Shown here: positions 7,564 through 17,699 of the stretch, one piece after another
How positions within the stretch are numbered: position 1 is the first letter of the stretch
Layout: each line of letters opens with the position of its first letter
Source of the DNA: an uncultured Muribaculaceae bacterium
GTDB lineage: Bacteria > Bacteroidota > Bacteroidia > Bacteroidales > Muribaculaceae
Assembly (NCBI GenBank): GCA_910578075.1
Contig: CAJTPK010000013.1
Span: 1 to 64,000 of the forward strand
Direction of reading: 5' to 3'
Length of the DNA: 64,000 nt
Program-made: the position numbers and the translations under genes
The notes under the pieces: generated by a model
Databases searched by the model: none
Told to the model about the DNA's origin: nothing
What the model saw: only the letters and a program-made list of their open reading frames with translations

Positions 7564-8223
7564 ATGGAGGAGACTCTTTCATTCGTACTGGAAATGATAG
7601 GCACCATCGCTTGTGCCATTTCCGGTATCCGCCTTGCGGCTACAAAAAATTTCGATTGGTTCGGAGCCTACATCGTAGGGCTGGTGACTGCCATCGGTGG
7701 CGGCACACTCCGCGATTTGCTTCTCGACATCCCCGTGTTTTGGATGCACAACGGGTGGTATCTCGGCGTGACGGCGCTTTCGCTACTTGCCGTGATATTG
7801 TTCCGCAATCTTCTTGTAAGCAAAGACAGGATGCTCTTTCTTTTCGACAGCATCGGTCTCGCGATGTTCACAGTAATCGGTATCGACAAGACATTGACAA
7901 TCGGGCTGCATATGTGGGTGGCTATCGTCATGGGAACAATCACCGGAGCCTTCGGCGGTGTCATCCGCGACATATTAATCAACGAGGTTCCTCTCGTTTT
8001 CCGCAAGGATATATACGCCACCGCCTGCTTGATGGGAGGCATCGTCTACTGGCTAATCTACGCCTCTACAACAGCAGCCTACGTGGCACCTATCTCTTGC
8101 GCCGTTACAATCATCCTGCTGCGCTATCTCACCCTAAGATACAACCTATCCCTCCCCATTCTCTCACAGAAGCCACGATCCAATCCTTTGCCACCGTCAA
8201 AATCGAGTAAAAACGGGGAGTAA
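7564..8223 (+). CDS. TRIC-type cation channel, UPF0126 family
   Basis: A 219-residue inner-membrane protein with about seven hydrophobic segments. It has the duplicated glycine-rich signature of the family, GGGTLRD (about residues 45-51) and GGVIRD (about 131-136). Bacterial and archaeal TRIC homologues form trimeric potassium/sodium channels; in bacteria they were long annotated UPF0126. The C-terminus is a short polar tail. The gene is alone on its strand. It faces the GH3 gene across a shared hairpin terminator and is a core-type gene rather than part of either flanking unit. Confidence 0.9.
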   Translation: MEETLSFVLEMIGTIACAISGIRLAATKNFDWFGAYIVGLVTAIGGGTLRDLLLDIPVFWMHNGWYLGVTALSLLAVILFRNLLVSKDRMLFLFDSIGLAMFTVIGIDKTLTIGLHMWVAIVMGTITGAFGGVIRDILINEVPLVFRKDIYATACLMGGIVYWLIYASTTAAYVAPISCAVTIILLRYLTLRYNLSLPILSQKPRSNPLPPSKSSKNGE

Positions 8224-8253
8224 TCTTCAACTCCAAGGCATCTAAATGATAAA

Positions 8254-8284
8254 AACGCGGCTGCAAGGATGCGGCCGCGTTCTT
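8254..8284. terminator. hairpin terminator between convergent genes
   Basis: AACGCGGCTGC (8254-8264) pairs with GCGGCCGCGTT (8271-8281) as an 11-bp stem including one G-T pair. A-rich sequence lies before it and TTCTTA after it, so it can serve both the channel gene and the end of the beta-glucan operon. Confidence 0.7.
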
Positions 8285-8310
8285 ATAGTAAGGAGTTTTA
8301 ACCTTGGTTA

Positions 8311-10629
8311 TCAATATATCACAGTCTCTGTGCAGGAAGCCTTTACTTTCTGGCTACCGATCGTAAATTCAAACTCACCTTTCTCCAGAATCCACTGTCC
8401 ATCGTAATTCACGAAAGCCAGATCTCGCGCCGGAATACTGAAACTTACCCTCTTGGATTCACCGGGCTTAAGATTTACCTTGTCGAAACCACGTACACGC
8501 AGCACATCGGGAGTTATGGAAGCCACAAGATCGCTGCTGTAGAAAATGATACCTTCCTTGCCTTCTACCTTGCCGGTATTCTTGACATCCACGGATACGG
8601 TAACAACATCGGACGGTGCGAACTCAGTCTTGTCTACCGTTATACCGCTGTATTCAAAAGAGGTGTAACTCATGCCGAAACCGAAAGGCCACTGCACGTC
8701 AATGTCCGCACTGTAGTTGTACGCACCCTCCATAGTCTTGACAGTCTCGCACGGTTTGTGGTCGTAGAATGCTATGGCATTATGCCAGCGGGGATAAGTA
8801 TAAGGTAGCTTACCACTGAAATTCCGTTTGCCAGATATGAGAAGCGCCAAGGCGTCTCCTCCATAGTTGCCGGGAAGGAGCACGTCGACCACAGCCTTCG
8901 CCAGCGGTTCTATCTCGCGAATGATGCGCGGACGGCCCTCGTTGAGCACAAGGATAATCGGTTTACCAGTCTCGGCAAGTGCCTTGACAAGCTGCTGTTG
9001 CTCGGGTTGAAGCGCGAGGTCGTTGATGTTGCCCGGAGTCTCGCAATACGAGTTCTCACCCACACAAGCCACAATCACATCCACACCCCGGGCCGCAGCC
9101 ACAGCCTGTTGAATGCGAACATTCTTCACTTCCTCCCACCGGCCATAGTCCGGCACATAGTCCATGCCCTGCTCCAGCACCACGTTTGAAGCTCCATATT
9201 CGTTGCACAGAGCCTCATAGATGGTGTTGTACTGGCTGTGGAATTTCGGATCATCCGATCCCTGCCAAGTGTAGCTCCATCCACCATTCAGGCTCCGCAT
9301 GGAGTTGGCATTGGGTCCGGTGACAAGAATACGCTTGCCTTGAGGCAGTGGAAGAATATTGTCCTCGTTCTTGAGAAGCACTTCACTTTCCACTGCAAGA
9401 TCAAGAGCCTTCTGAGCGTGCTCTGCACTTGCGAACAACGGATAATCCGCAGGCTTAGTTGAAGGCATGTCAAAGAGACCGAGACGGAACTTCAAGCGCA
9501 GGATGCGCTCCACTGCGTCGTCTATGCGATCCTTCTTTACCTTCCCTTCCTCCACAAGCTCCTTGAGCAGTGTGCAGAACTCTGTGTCGTAAGGAGTCAT
9601 CGACATGTCGATGCCGGCATTTATGGCGAGCATGATCGCCTCCTTATAATCGGCGGCGGCATGGTCACGCTTCCAGATATTGTGGATGTCAGCCCAGTCG
9701 GTAACAATCATGCCATCCCAGTTCAGACCCTCCTTGAGCCATCCGGTAAGCATCTCCTTGTTTGCATGGAACGGCAGACCCTTGTTGACTCCGGAATTGA
9801 CCATCACAGAAAGAGCGCCAGCCTCGATAGCCATCTTGTAAGGTTGAAAATATTTCTCGAGCATATCCTGATCGGTCACAGACGACGGTGTGCGGTCCTT
9901 ACCGCTTACCGGATTACCATAAGCCATAAAATGCTTGAGACAGGCAGCCACATTGCGTGGTCCCACATGGTTGGGATCCTCTCCCTGGTAGCCCTTCACC
10001 ATTTCCACAGCCATTGCGCCATTGATGAAAGGATCTTCGCCAAACGACTCCCAGATGCGGCTCCAGGCCGGATTACGACCGAGGTCCATCACCGGGTTGT
10101 AGACCCAAGGAATATTGCAGGCACGGGTCTCATAGGCACATATGGCGGCTCCCTCGCGCACGAGCTGTCGGTTGAGCGATGCAGCCATGTTAATTTCCTG
10201 TGGGAAGATAGTGCCTCCGGTGGTGTAGGTTGTGCCATGATTCTGATCCACCCCGTAAATGTCCGGAATGCCGATATACTTCATCGACGCCTGCTGAATG
10301 CCATTGATTATCTCATACCATACATCAGGTGACTGCGCTTCACCCATCGGAGTGTTGAGAATGGAACCTACGCGGTATTTCTCAATCGCATCTTTAAGTT
10401 TCGCGCTGTCGAGCACCGGTCGTCCGTCTACCAGCGAGTCAGTCATCACCATATCAATAGTGAGTTCACACATCTGCCCTATCTTATCATCGAGCGACAT
10501 GCCAGCCATCACCTTCTTGATTTTAGCCTCGATGTCGCTGTCAACAGGAATCGCCGGCTCCACTGTAGTTTTTTGATTGGCACATCCTACGGAAATCACC
10601 GTGAGCGCCATCAGTAAGAGTCTTTTCAT
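8311..10629 (-). CDS. GH3 beta-glucosidase, lipoprotein
   Basis: A 772-residue BglX-like glycoside hydrolase family 3 enzyme with a lipoprotein signal (MKRLLLMALTVISVGC, Cys16). The N-terminal barrel contains KHF (232-234) and the nucleophile Asp311 in MIVTDWADI. The second alpha/beta domain (about 400-630) and a C-terminal fibronectin III-like domain (about 650-760) follow, giving full family length. It should release glucose from the ends of beta-linked oligosaccharides in the periplasm. It is the last gene of the beta-glucan operon, and its ATG overlaps the stop of the preceding GH3 gene by four bases. Confidence 0.93.
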   Translation of the reverse strand: MKRLLLMALTVISVGCANQKTTVEPAIPVDSDIEAKIKKVMAGMSLDDKIGQMCELTIDMVMTDSLVDGRPVLDSAKLKDAIEKYRVGSILNTPMGEAQSPDVWYEIINGIQQASMKYIGIPDIYGVDQNHGTTYTTGGTIFPQEINMAASLNRQLVREGAAICAYETRACNIPWVYNPVMDLGRNPAWSRIWESFGEDPFINGAMAVEMVKGYQGEDPNHVGPRNVAACLKHFMAYGNPVSGKDRTPSSVTDQDMLEKYFQPYKMAIEAGALSVMVNSGVNKGLPFHANKEMLTGWLKEGLNWDGMIVTDWADIHNIWKRDHAAADYKEAIMLAINAGIDMSMTPYDTEFCTLLKELVEEGKVKKDRIDDAVERILRLKFRLGLFDMPSTKPADYPLFASAEHAQKALDLAVESEVLLKNEDNILPLPQGKRILVTGPNANSMRSLNGGWSYTWQGSDDPKFHSQYNTIYEALCNEYGASNVVLEQGMDYVPDYGRWEEVKNVRIQQAVAAARGVDVIVACVGENSYCETPGNINDLALQPEQQQLVKALAETGKPIILVLNEGRPRIIREIEPLAKAVVDVLLPGNYGGDALALLISGKRNFSGKLPYTYPRWHNAIAFYDHKPCETVKTMEGAYNYSADIDVQWPFGFGMSYTSFEYSGITVDKTEFAPSDVVTVSVDVKNTGKVEGKEGIIFYSSDLVASITPDVLRVRGFDKVNLKPGESKRVSFSIPARDLAFVNYDGQWILEKGEFEFTIGSQKVKASCTETVIY

Positions 10630-12851
10630 TTAAGCTTGAATTTTATGGTTTTGCGTATATCTCCGGAAGAGGCACCGATTTTCGCAATGAAAACACCCGG
10701 CTCGGCTACCCATTCATGCCTTTCGGCATCGAAATATGAGAGATCGTCCTTATTAAGTGAAAAACGCACCGTTTTCGATTCTCCAGGCTGAAGGAAAACC
10801 TTCTGAAATCCCTTGAGTTCCTTATCCGGACGAATGACGCTGCTTTTCGGATCGGAAATGTAGAGCTGTATGGTCTCCGCACCGGCTGTCCTCCCGGTGT
10901 TGGAGACATCAAGCGATATGGAGATAGTATCGGAATCCGTCATCACGCTCTTGTCTGCCACAGGGTTACCGTAGGTAAATTCAGTAAAACTCAGGCCATG
11001 TCCGAACGGAAACAGAGGCTTAACTTTCTTAGTGTCCGCCCATCTGTAACCGACAAGGATACCCTCCTTATATTCCAGGTCTACAATCGGAGAGTCCACT
11101 CTCTTCACCCCGGGATATGCTCCCAGAGCATGAGCTCCGACATCTTTGAGACGTACCGGGAATGTCATAGGCAGTTTTCCTGAAGGATTCACATCCCCCG
11201 TGAGTACAGAAGCAATGGCATTGCCTGCCTCAGAGCCGAGAAACCAAGCCTGTACAATGGCAGGCACCTCGCCAACCCAAGGCATAGCCACGGCATTACC
11301 TGAAACGTTGACCACCACAAGATTGGGATTTGCCTTTGCGAGTGCCTCGATTAGCGCGTCCTGTCCGTACGGAAGTCCGAGTCCAGATCTGTCGGAATCC
11401 TCACAATCCTGACCCGCGGCCTTGTTGAGACCACCTACAAATATAACGTAATCGGAATTCCTCGCCAGATCCACAGCCTCAGCCATGAGTGCTTCTGGCG
11501 AACGGTCATCACGCAGATCCTGTCCTGTGGTCACACCGTTGTATTCCCCGGTCGGATCACCGACATATCCACGTGCATAGCTCACATCCGCAATTCCTTG
11601 CAGACGCCGTTTCAACCCCTCGAGCGGTGACACTTCGTGCCTAACCTTAAGCGACGAGCTGCCACCTCCCACTGTCATCATCTTCACCGCGTTCTCGCCT
11701 ATCACTGCCACTTTCTTGGGAGTCGAAAGGTCGAGAGGAAGCAAGCTGCGGTCGTTTTTAAGAAGCACTATTCCCTCCTCTCCAATCTTACGTGCCGCCT
11801 CTAAATGTTCCGGTGAATTGAACGAGCCAAACGGGCGGTTGCGGTCCATGGTGGTGCGGAATGCAAGACGCAGAATTCGGTGCACCTTGTCGTCAAGTTC
11901 TTCCGTTCCCACCTCTCCCTTACGGATTTTATCAAGATACGGGTTAGCGAGATAATAGTTGTCGTATGCATTGCTGGCACCGTTGCTCAGACCATTGGTC
12001 CAGCTACCAAACTCCATGTCAAGACCGTTATGGATTGCCTGATCAGTGTCGTGTGTGCCGCCCCAGTCGGAAACCACTGCTCCGTCAAAACCCCACTCCC
12101 CTTTCAAGATATCATTGAGAAGATATTGGTTATGGCAAGCGTGCTGGTCCTTGTAAAGATTGTAGCTTCCCATAATTGTCCAGGCTTTGCCTTCCTGCAC
12201 AGCTTTCTTGAAGGCAGGAAGATATATCTCGTATAGAGTGCGGTTGTCAACCACCACATTGGTCGTGTGCCGGTTCACCTCATTGTTATTGAGAGCGAAG
12301 TGCTTGAGACAGACAGCCACGCCATTGTCCTGTACCCCTTTGATGTATGGCACTACCATCTCGCCGGCAAGATATGGGTCCTCCCCCATATACTCGAAGT
12401 TGCGACCGTTGAGCGGAGTGCGGTATATGTTCACACCCGGACCAAGCAGAATGTCTTTCTTTCGGTAGCGCGCCTCCTCGCCGATGCTTTTGCCGTATAA
12501 CAACGACATATCGGGGTTCCAGGTGGCGGCCAGGCAGGTAAGCGCAGGAAACGCCGTACACGAGTCATTGGTCCACTTTGCCTGCTCCCACTCATCCCAC
12601 ATCACTTCGGGGCGTATGCCGTGAGGACCGTCTGTGGTCCAGAACTCCGGAATTCCGAGCCTGGGCACTCCGGCGGAGGAAAATTTAGACTGGGCGTGAA
12701 GCATCGCCACCTTTTCTTCGGTGGTCATTCTGCCAAGAGCGTCCTCCACCCGTTCCTCGATAGGACGGCTATCGTCAAGATAGACCGGAATGGCGCCCAT
12801 GACGGGTATTATCGCACACGCCGCAATTGCTGATAATATATATTTCTTCAT
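10626..12851 (-). CDS. GH3 beta-glucosidase, secreted
   Basis: A second family 3 enzyme of about 741 residues with signal peptide MKKYILSAIAACAIIPVMGA. The ATG at 12851 is preferred because an upstream ATG (12875) only adds eight polar residues in front of the signal. LKHFALNN supplies the KH motif, and the nucleophile is the Asp in VVSDWGGTHD (about residue 262). The C-terminal FnIII-like domain is complete. It differs clearly from the neighbouring GH3, so the two likely cleave different linkages or chain lengths (for example beta-1,3 against beta-1,4 or beta-1,6). Confidence 0.93.
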   Translation of the reverse strand: MKKYILSAIAACAIIPVMGAIPVYLDDSRPIEERVEDALGRMTTEEKVAMLHAQSKFSSAGVPRLGIPEFWTTDGPHGIRPEVMWDEWEQAKWTNDSCTAFPALTCLAATWNPDMSLLYGKSIGEEARYRKKDILLGPGVNIYRTPLNGRNFEYMGEDPYLAGEMVVPYIKGVQDNGVAVCLKHFALNNNEVNRHTTNVVVDNRTLYEIYLPAFKKAVQEGKAWTIMGSYNLYKDQHACHNQYLLNDILKGEWGFDGAVVSDWGGTHDTDQAIHNGLDMEFGSWTNGLSNGASNAYDNYYLANPYLDKIRKGEVGTEELDDKVHRILRLAFRTTMDRNRPFGSFNSPEHLEAARKIGEEGIVLLKNDRSLLPLDLSTPKKVAVIGENAVKMMTVGGGSSSLKVRHEVSPLEGLKRRLQGIADVSYARGYVGDPTGEYNGVTTGQDLRDDRSPEALMAEAVDLARNSDYVIFVGGLNKAAGQDCEDSDRSGLGLPYGQDALIEALAKANPNLVVVNVSGNAVAMPWVGEVPAIVQAWFLGSEAGNAIASVLTGDVNPSGKLPMTFPVRLKDVGAHALGAYPGVKRVDSPIVDLEYKEGILVGYRWADTKKVKPLFPFGHGLSFTEFTYGNPVADKSVMTDSDTISISLDVSNTGRTAGAETIQLYISDPKSSVIRPDKELKGFQKVFLQPGESKTVRFSLNKDDLSYFDAERHEWVAEPGVFIAKIGASSGDIRKTIKFKLK

Positions 12852-12898
12852 TGCTGTAGTTTTTTTGGAATTCACGATTGATTCCGGCGATACAACGC

Positions 12899-14179
12899 TC
12901 AGCGCTGCTTGTCAGGATGCGGATTGAGTCCCATTGAGCTGATGTAGGACACCTGCGGAGTGCAGTTGTCAAACCTGCAGCTGTCAATGAATTTATCGAG
13001 AGCAACCTGTGCCTTGACACGGTCGGGGGCAGCCTCGCGGATCTCGGCAAAGGTAGCATGAGCGCCTTCCCCGAATTTGAGTATCTCCTCCCATTCCTCA
13101 GGCATGGTGATTCCAACCATACAACTGCCGTCTCGCTTCTTGTAGGGCCAGAATGTATAGCCTATATTGTTCTCCTTCATTGTCTTCACAAAATCTGCCT
13201 GCCACTCGTCAGAGTTATGCCCGATCTCGCCCATATACATCGGGAGTCCGCTCTTGTTGCGGAAGTCGATATATGAACGGATTGCTTCAGGTGTAGGTGC
13301 GCCTCCGTAACGATGACATGTGTACATTACCTGGGAACCGAAATCCACACCTTCAAGAGGTCTGAAGTTGCTGTTCCACTGTGGGGCACCAATCAGGATG
13401 ATATGGTCGGGATCAACTTTCCGGATAGCCTCCACACCCTTCTTGTAGACATCCACAAGCCGGGCGTTGAGAGAATCCTGGACAGCTTCGAAATAAGTTG
13501 CCACAGGCTCGTTGAGCAGTTCATAACCCAGAATAGTCGGTTCGCACTTATAGCGGTCCGCTATTCGGGTCCATATATCGCAGAATTGCTGTTGGCTCTT
13601 TTCGCTCTCCATAAGCCACGGGTAGCCGTAAGAGTCATCGATGTTGTCACCGGTCTGTCCCCCGGGAGCATCGTGCATATCAAGAATCAGATAAAGATTG
13701 TTGGCCTTGCACCAGCTCACCACACTGTCTACCCGGGCGAATCCATCCTGCGATGAAGATAGTCCCATATAGTCCTCATCGGTGAAAAGCTTGTAGTGGA
13801 ACGGGAGCCTGATTGTATTGGCACCGGTAGACGCGATGTAATCGATGTCTGCCTTGGTTATATAGTTGTCCTTGAACTTCGTCCAGAACTCCGCAGCCTT
13901 GTCAGGACCGACCAGCTTACAGATCACGTCATTGATCTGGCGGGGCGCGTTCATACGTTGGAATCCGAACATATAACCTTCTGGATTCAGCCAATTGCCG
14001 AGGTTGGTGCCCGTGATGTACAGTTTGCTGCCGTCAGGCTTGATCAGATCATGACCATCGACCTTGACAAACTGATCCTGCATCCGAGCCTCCTTCTCCT
14101 TATTTGAGCAACCGGCACCCCCGGCGGCAAGCCCAAGCAGGCCTGCCATACCGAGGGTGAGGGAAATAAGTCTTTTCAT
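12899..14179 (-). CDS. GH5 endo-beta-glucanase-like lipoprotein
   Basis: A 426-residue family 5 glycoside hydrolase with a lipobox ending at Cys24 (GGAGC). The TIM barrel shows TIRLPFHY, LILDMHDAPGGQTG, the acid/base Glu224 in ELLNEP and the nucleophile Glu318 in YMGEIG. The DMHDAPGGQ signature is shared by GH5 subfamilies acting on beta-1,3-, beta-1,6- or beta-1,4-glucans, so linkage cannot be fixed from sequence. Position between the glycan-binding protein and two GH3 enzymes, with GH16 upstream, suggests it attacks the same beta-glucan, probably at the cell surface. Confidence 0.9.
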   Translation of the reverse strand: MKRLISLTLGMAGLLGLAAGGAGCSNKEKEARMQDQFVKVDGHDLIKPDGSKLYITGTNLGNWLNPEGYMFGFQRMNAPRQINDVICKLVGPDKAAEFWTKFKDNYITKADIDYIASTGANTIRLPFHYKLFTDEDYMGLSSSQDGFARVDSVVSWCKANNLYLILDMHDAPGGQTGDNIDDSYGYPWLMESEKSQQQFCDIWTRIADRYKCEPTILGYELLNEPVATYFEAVQDSLNARLVDVYKKGVEAIRKVDPDHIILIGAPQWNSNFRPLEGVDFGSQVMYTCHRYGGAPTPEAIRSYIDFRNKSGLPMYMGEIGHNSDEWQADFVKTMKENNIGYTFWPYKKRDGSCMVGITMPEEWEEILKFGEGAHATFAEIREAAPDRVKAQVALDKFIDSCRFDNCTPQVSYISSMGLNPHPDKQR

Positions 14180-14206
14180 AATGCTTAAGAATTATGAAAT
14201 TTATTA

Positions 14207-16117
14207 TCAATCACGATGTTCCTGCACGATGATGTCCTTGACTGTGACCTTGGTGTCAGCGGGATTGCCGCCGAAGTCAAAGACTATACTCATCTTCGAC
14301 ATGTCTATACCCGGGATGTCCACCCACTTGTAAGTAACATCATCATATTCCGGCACCTCCACACGGTCGGCCATATAGAACACGTTGTCGTCGCCGTTGA
14401 GCACACACTTGAAAGTCACACCAGGAAGGGGTTTTGTGGAATAGAAAGTGACGCGGAAGTCATACCTCTTATCGGCAGAAGTCGCGATATCAGTGTGCAT
14501 CTTGAACTGTGCCTGCCACTGGTCTGACGTTGCCTCCGGGAGGTCGAGAGTCCATGAATTTCCATCTTCTGTCATTTTCGGATCTGCAATCTGCGCCCAG
14601 TTCGGAGCATAGAAGAATTCAGTGGTGAACGTGCAACCTTTGAAAAGGTTGTCGGCACTGTTGACATCAACCCATGTCACGGGTTTCTCCGGCTCGTCAG
14701 GTTCGGTAGGAATCACTGTGCCGTCATCGTCGGAATGCTTCTTTATCACGATATTGGAGATCACGAATTCTGTATCAGGATAACCGGCAAAATCAAACGC
14801 AATCTTCAGTGTTCCGTCGAAGCCGGGGAGATCCGTGAAATAATAGCAGGAACCATCAGCCTTGAATTCAATCTGCTTGTCACCGTTGAGCGATACTCCG
14901 TCGTCTCCATCTTTCTGCACCTTCACCGTCACCTTTGCATCGGTAGGACAATCGATGAAGCATGAGAAGTCGTAGGTCTCGCCTGCCGAGAGCTGAATGT
15001 CGGTGCCGACATGCACCTGACCCTTCCACTGGTCATTACCCATTTCTGAAGGTGTCTTGACGGTTATCTTGTCGTTGGTCACCTCGCATACAGCAGGCTC
15101 AAGACCTCCGTTCCAGTCAGATCCGGAGAACCATGTGCTCTGGAGCGTCACATTTGCAGTCTTCCATAGGTTGAACTCGCTGTCATATTTGAAGCCCTTG
15201 AAAGTAGTGTCCTCAGCTTTAGGAGCGATTATGTATTGCCAGGATATCCCTTCGAGATCCTGCACAAGAGTGATTTCACTCTTGCTGAAATTCACGATCC
15301 TGTATTTAGGATTGGCGAAAGCAGCTTCCGAAGGCACATAAGGGAACGGTGTGTGCGGTGGAAGGGTGAGATACAGGTTGGCACCTTCGGGCACGAGGGC
15401 GAAAGTAGTCACCATTTCTGTAGCGTTCACACGGAAGTCCTGACCGTTACCAGGGTTATTCACCTCATATCCGGGCAGGGAGTGAATACCGGTATTGGCA
15501 TAGAAAGTGCCGGCGCTTCCGGGGTTGAAATTGTATGATCCGGAAGTTTCGGAATCTGTGTAGGCAAAAGTCAGTATATTGTCATAGACACCTTCAGCTT
15601 CCTTGCATCCGGGCTCGCCGTTCCACCATCCCGATGGGTTGTCAGGACCCTCACCGCAAGCCATGTGACCCTGTTTTGTACCGTCAACAGCCCATTCCTT
15701 CGACGAGTTGTCAGTGAGACCACGCATATAGGGAGTAAAATCGAAGATTGTCTTGTCGACATGAATGGTTCCGGTAACCGTACCATCCGACACACCATTT
15801 GCATTGCCCACTTTCATCTCCACCGGATAGTCACCGGCTATTGTAATCAGATCACGATATGTGAGTGCAGTCGAGGGACGCTGGCTGCCGTTGACATACC
15901 ATATCGGATATACGCCGGTAGCCGTAGCGCCATTCTTGTCAAGAATATTGAGCTCCACGTTGTTGAGGTCATCTACAGATACGCCTATCTGATAGTCGGA
16001 AGCCTGCGGAATGCCGTTGATCGACGGCTCGAAGATTTCTTCCTGGGTACAGGCACTCAGGGCGAGGATCGCACCTACCGCAATGCTGTTCCTTATTATT
16101 ATATTTGATTTTTTCAT
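14207..16117 (-). CDS. surface glycan-binding lipoprotein (SGBP) of the beta-glucan PUL
   Basis: A 636-residue lipoprotein (lipidation Cys23, LSAC) encoded directly after SusD, where SusE/F or SGBP-B genes lie. Residues 30-125 form a PKD/Ig-like domain. The region 130-300 is Trp/Tyr/Gly-rich. The C-terminus holds two similar beta-sandwich modules (about 325-460 and 485-636), each with a conserved DQWQ/DQWK Trp and 'D..G.P..' segment, reminiscent of CBM4/9-like domains. It has no catalytic motif. It probably captures beta-glucan on the outer membrane for the SusCD pair. Confidence 0.8.
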   Translation of the reverse strand: MKKSNIIIRNSIAVGAILALSACTQEEIFEPSINGIPQASDYQIGVSVDDLNNVELNILDKNGATATGVYPIWYVNGSQRPSTALTYRDLITIAGDYPVEMKVGNANGVSDGTVTGTIHVDKTIFDFTPYMRGLTDNSSKEWAVDGTKQGHMACGEGPDNPSGWWNGEPGCKEAEGVYDNILTFAYTDSETSGSYNFNPGSAGTFYANTGIHSLPGYEVNNPGNGQDFRVNATEMVTTFALVPEGANLYLTLPPHTPFPYVPSEAAFANPKYRIVNFSKSEITLVQDLEGISWQYIIAPKAEDTTFKGFKYDSEFNLWKTANVTLQSTWFSGSDWNGGLEPAVCEVTNDKITVKTPSEMGNDQWKGQVHVGTDIQLSAGETYDFSCFIDCPTDAKVTVKVQKDGDDGVSLNGDKQIEFKADGSCYYFTDLPGFDGTLKIAFDFAGYPDTEFVISNIVIKKHSDDDGTVIPTEPDEPEKPVTWVDVNSADNLFKGCTFTTEFFYAPNWAQIADPKMTEDGNSWTLDLPEATSDQWQAQFKMHTDIATSADKRYDFRVTFYSTKPLPGVTFKCVLNGDDNVFYMADRVEVPEYDDVTYKWVDIPGIDMSKMSIVFDFGGNPADTKVTVKDIIVQEHRD

Positions 16118-16141
16118 TACGTTCTTCTTGATAAGGTTTAC

Positions 16142-17665
16142 TTAATTGCTGAAATACTGGTCGTTCTGTTTGAGAGTTCCGTGGCAGACATCGATTTCCG
16201 ACTGCGGGAAGGGGAGATATTTCTTGTTGTCGGTATAGTTGCCGGTACGGTCATCTGGAATTTCATTTCCTTTCACGAGTAGCGACTTGGCAAGATCAGT
16301 GCGGATAAGATCCCAGTAGCGTTTACCCTCGCCGAGGAATTCCCATGCACGTTCCTGAATAATGTTATCGAGCGTTGCCGGAACGGACTCGAGTCCGGCA
16401 CGTTTACGCACACGGTCGAGATAATCCTGCTTATTAGGAGAGCCGAGTTCAGCGGCGTTGAGCAGCACCTCAGAAAAACGGTAAAGGCGCAGGTTATTGT
16501 TGTAGTTAAGGATTGCATCAGCGATCTGGCCAGCGTTTCCTCCGATCCTGCCTGCATATTTGCCGAGGAAGTAGCCTGTATCCTGATAACCCGGAGTATA
16601 GGTTCCCTCACCCGGTTCCCAGATGGAGACATCACGACGCTTGTCGGCGGGATCGTATGAATCGAATGTGGATTTGCGCACAGTGCAGAATCCCCAGCCT
16701 GTGTTGTCATGGATACCATCGGTGCTCTTGTAGCCACGCGGCAGGATCATGCCCGGCACCACGGTGCCTCCGCAGGTTCCACCCCAGTCCCAGTTGCGGT
16801 TGGCGAGATAATCACTATAGTTGATCTCGAATACCGACTCGCGGCACCATTCGCCACTCACTTCCCAAATGGCGGCAAAATCGTCCATCAGGTCATATTT
16901 GGTGGAGGTAATGATCTCCTCCATATATTTGAGAGCTGTAGGGTAACGCGACTGGTCTCGCTGATACATCACAACCTCGGTATACAGCATGTATACGAAG
17001 TGTTTGGTGACACGTCCGAGCTCGCTGCCCTCACATTTTTCCGGAAGGTTATCAGCGGCAATCACTTTCTCAAGATCCGCGATAATGAAACCATAAACCT
17101 CATCGGCAGTATATTGGACACCGAGGAAGTCGCCCGTGAGATTCTTGTCGTAATATACGATGTTGCCCCACCAGTGCCATAGATGGTTATAGTAGAATGC
17201 ACGGAGCGCGAGAACTTCCGATTCATAGCGGGCACGGCTTTCAAGTTCCTGCTGATTGGAAGGCTGCCAGAAGTCGAACATATAGTGGATGGCATCGTTG
17301 CAACGCTTCACACCCGAATAAGCATTGGAATAGTTGGTATCGAGCACGATGGTGGCAGTAGTCTCGAAGTTGAACACAGACTTCCACTGATTCATGTCGT
17401 TCACATCGCCTCCACCGGGGAAGCATTGGTCGGCAAGCACCTCAGGATAGATATTGATACCGGTGTAGTTGTTCGCGTAATCAAACCAGTGAAGAGGATC
17501 GTAAGCCGCCACCACCGACTGGAATATATTGGCTTCGTTGGTATAGTAGTCCTCGATGGGGTCCTGAGTGTTGTTTGTTATATCCAGCCATTCCGAGCCG
17601 CAGGATGTAAGACCTGCGCCTATAGCTGCGATGGCTGCGTATGATATATATTTCGTTAATTTCAT
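16142..17665 (-). CDS. SusD-like nutrient-binding lipoprotein (beta-glucan PUL)
   Basis: A 507-residue RagB/SusD protein with lipobox LTSC (Cys22). It has the TPR-like helical core (LRAFYYNHLWHWWG; YMEEIITSTKYDLMDD) and the typical C-terminal motif where an aromatic-rich helix (ERAWEFLGEGKRYWDLIRTD) precedes the end. It would sit as the lid over the SusC transporter encoded 34 bases upstream and bind the imported beta-glucan oligosaccharide. Confidence 0.95.
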   Translation of the reverse strand: MKLTKYISYAAIAAIGAGLTSCGSEWLDITNNTQDPIEDYYTNEANIFQSVVAAYDPLHWFDYANNYTGINIYPEVLADQCFPGGGDVNDMNQWKSVFNFETTATIVLDTNYSNAYSGVKRCNDAIHYMFDFWQPSNQQELESRARYESEVLALRAFYYNHLWHWWGNIVYYDKNLTGDFLGVQYTADEVYGFIIADLEKVIAADNLPEKCEGSELGRVTKHFVYMLYTEVVMYQRDQSRYPTALKYMEEIITSTKYDLMDDFAAIWEVSGEWCRESVFEINYSDYLANRNWDWGGTCGGTVVPGMILPRGYKSTDGIHDNTGWGFCTVRKSTFDSYDPADKRRDVSIWEPGEGTYTPGYQDTGYFLGKYAGRIGGNAGQIADAILNYNNNLRLYRFSEVLLNAAELGSPNKQDYLDRVRKRAGLESVPATLDNIIQERAWEFLGEGKRYWDLIRTDLAKSLLVKGNEIPDDRTGNYTDNKKYLPFPQSEIDVCHGTLKQNDQYFSN

Positions 17666-17699
17666 TGCTGTAATGGTTTAATAAAAATAAAGGTTACTG

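Noticed and set aside
30..7600. attachment-site duplication of the tRNA 3' end
   Set aside because: I looked for a second copy of the T-arm and acceptor sequence near the integrase remnant and did not find one, so no att sites are annotated.
7554..8210. 218-codon Arg/His-rich open frame overlapping the TRIC gene
   Set aside because: It is the out-of-frame shadow of the clear UPF0126 gene in the same place.
9661..10332. long plus-strand open frame across the GH3 gene
   Set aside because: Antisense shadow of a well-supported enzyme gene; no family character.
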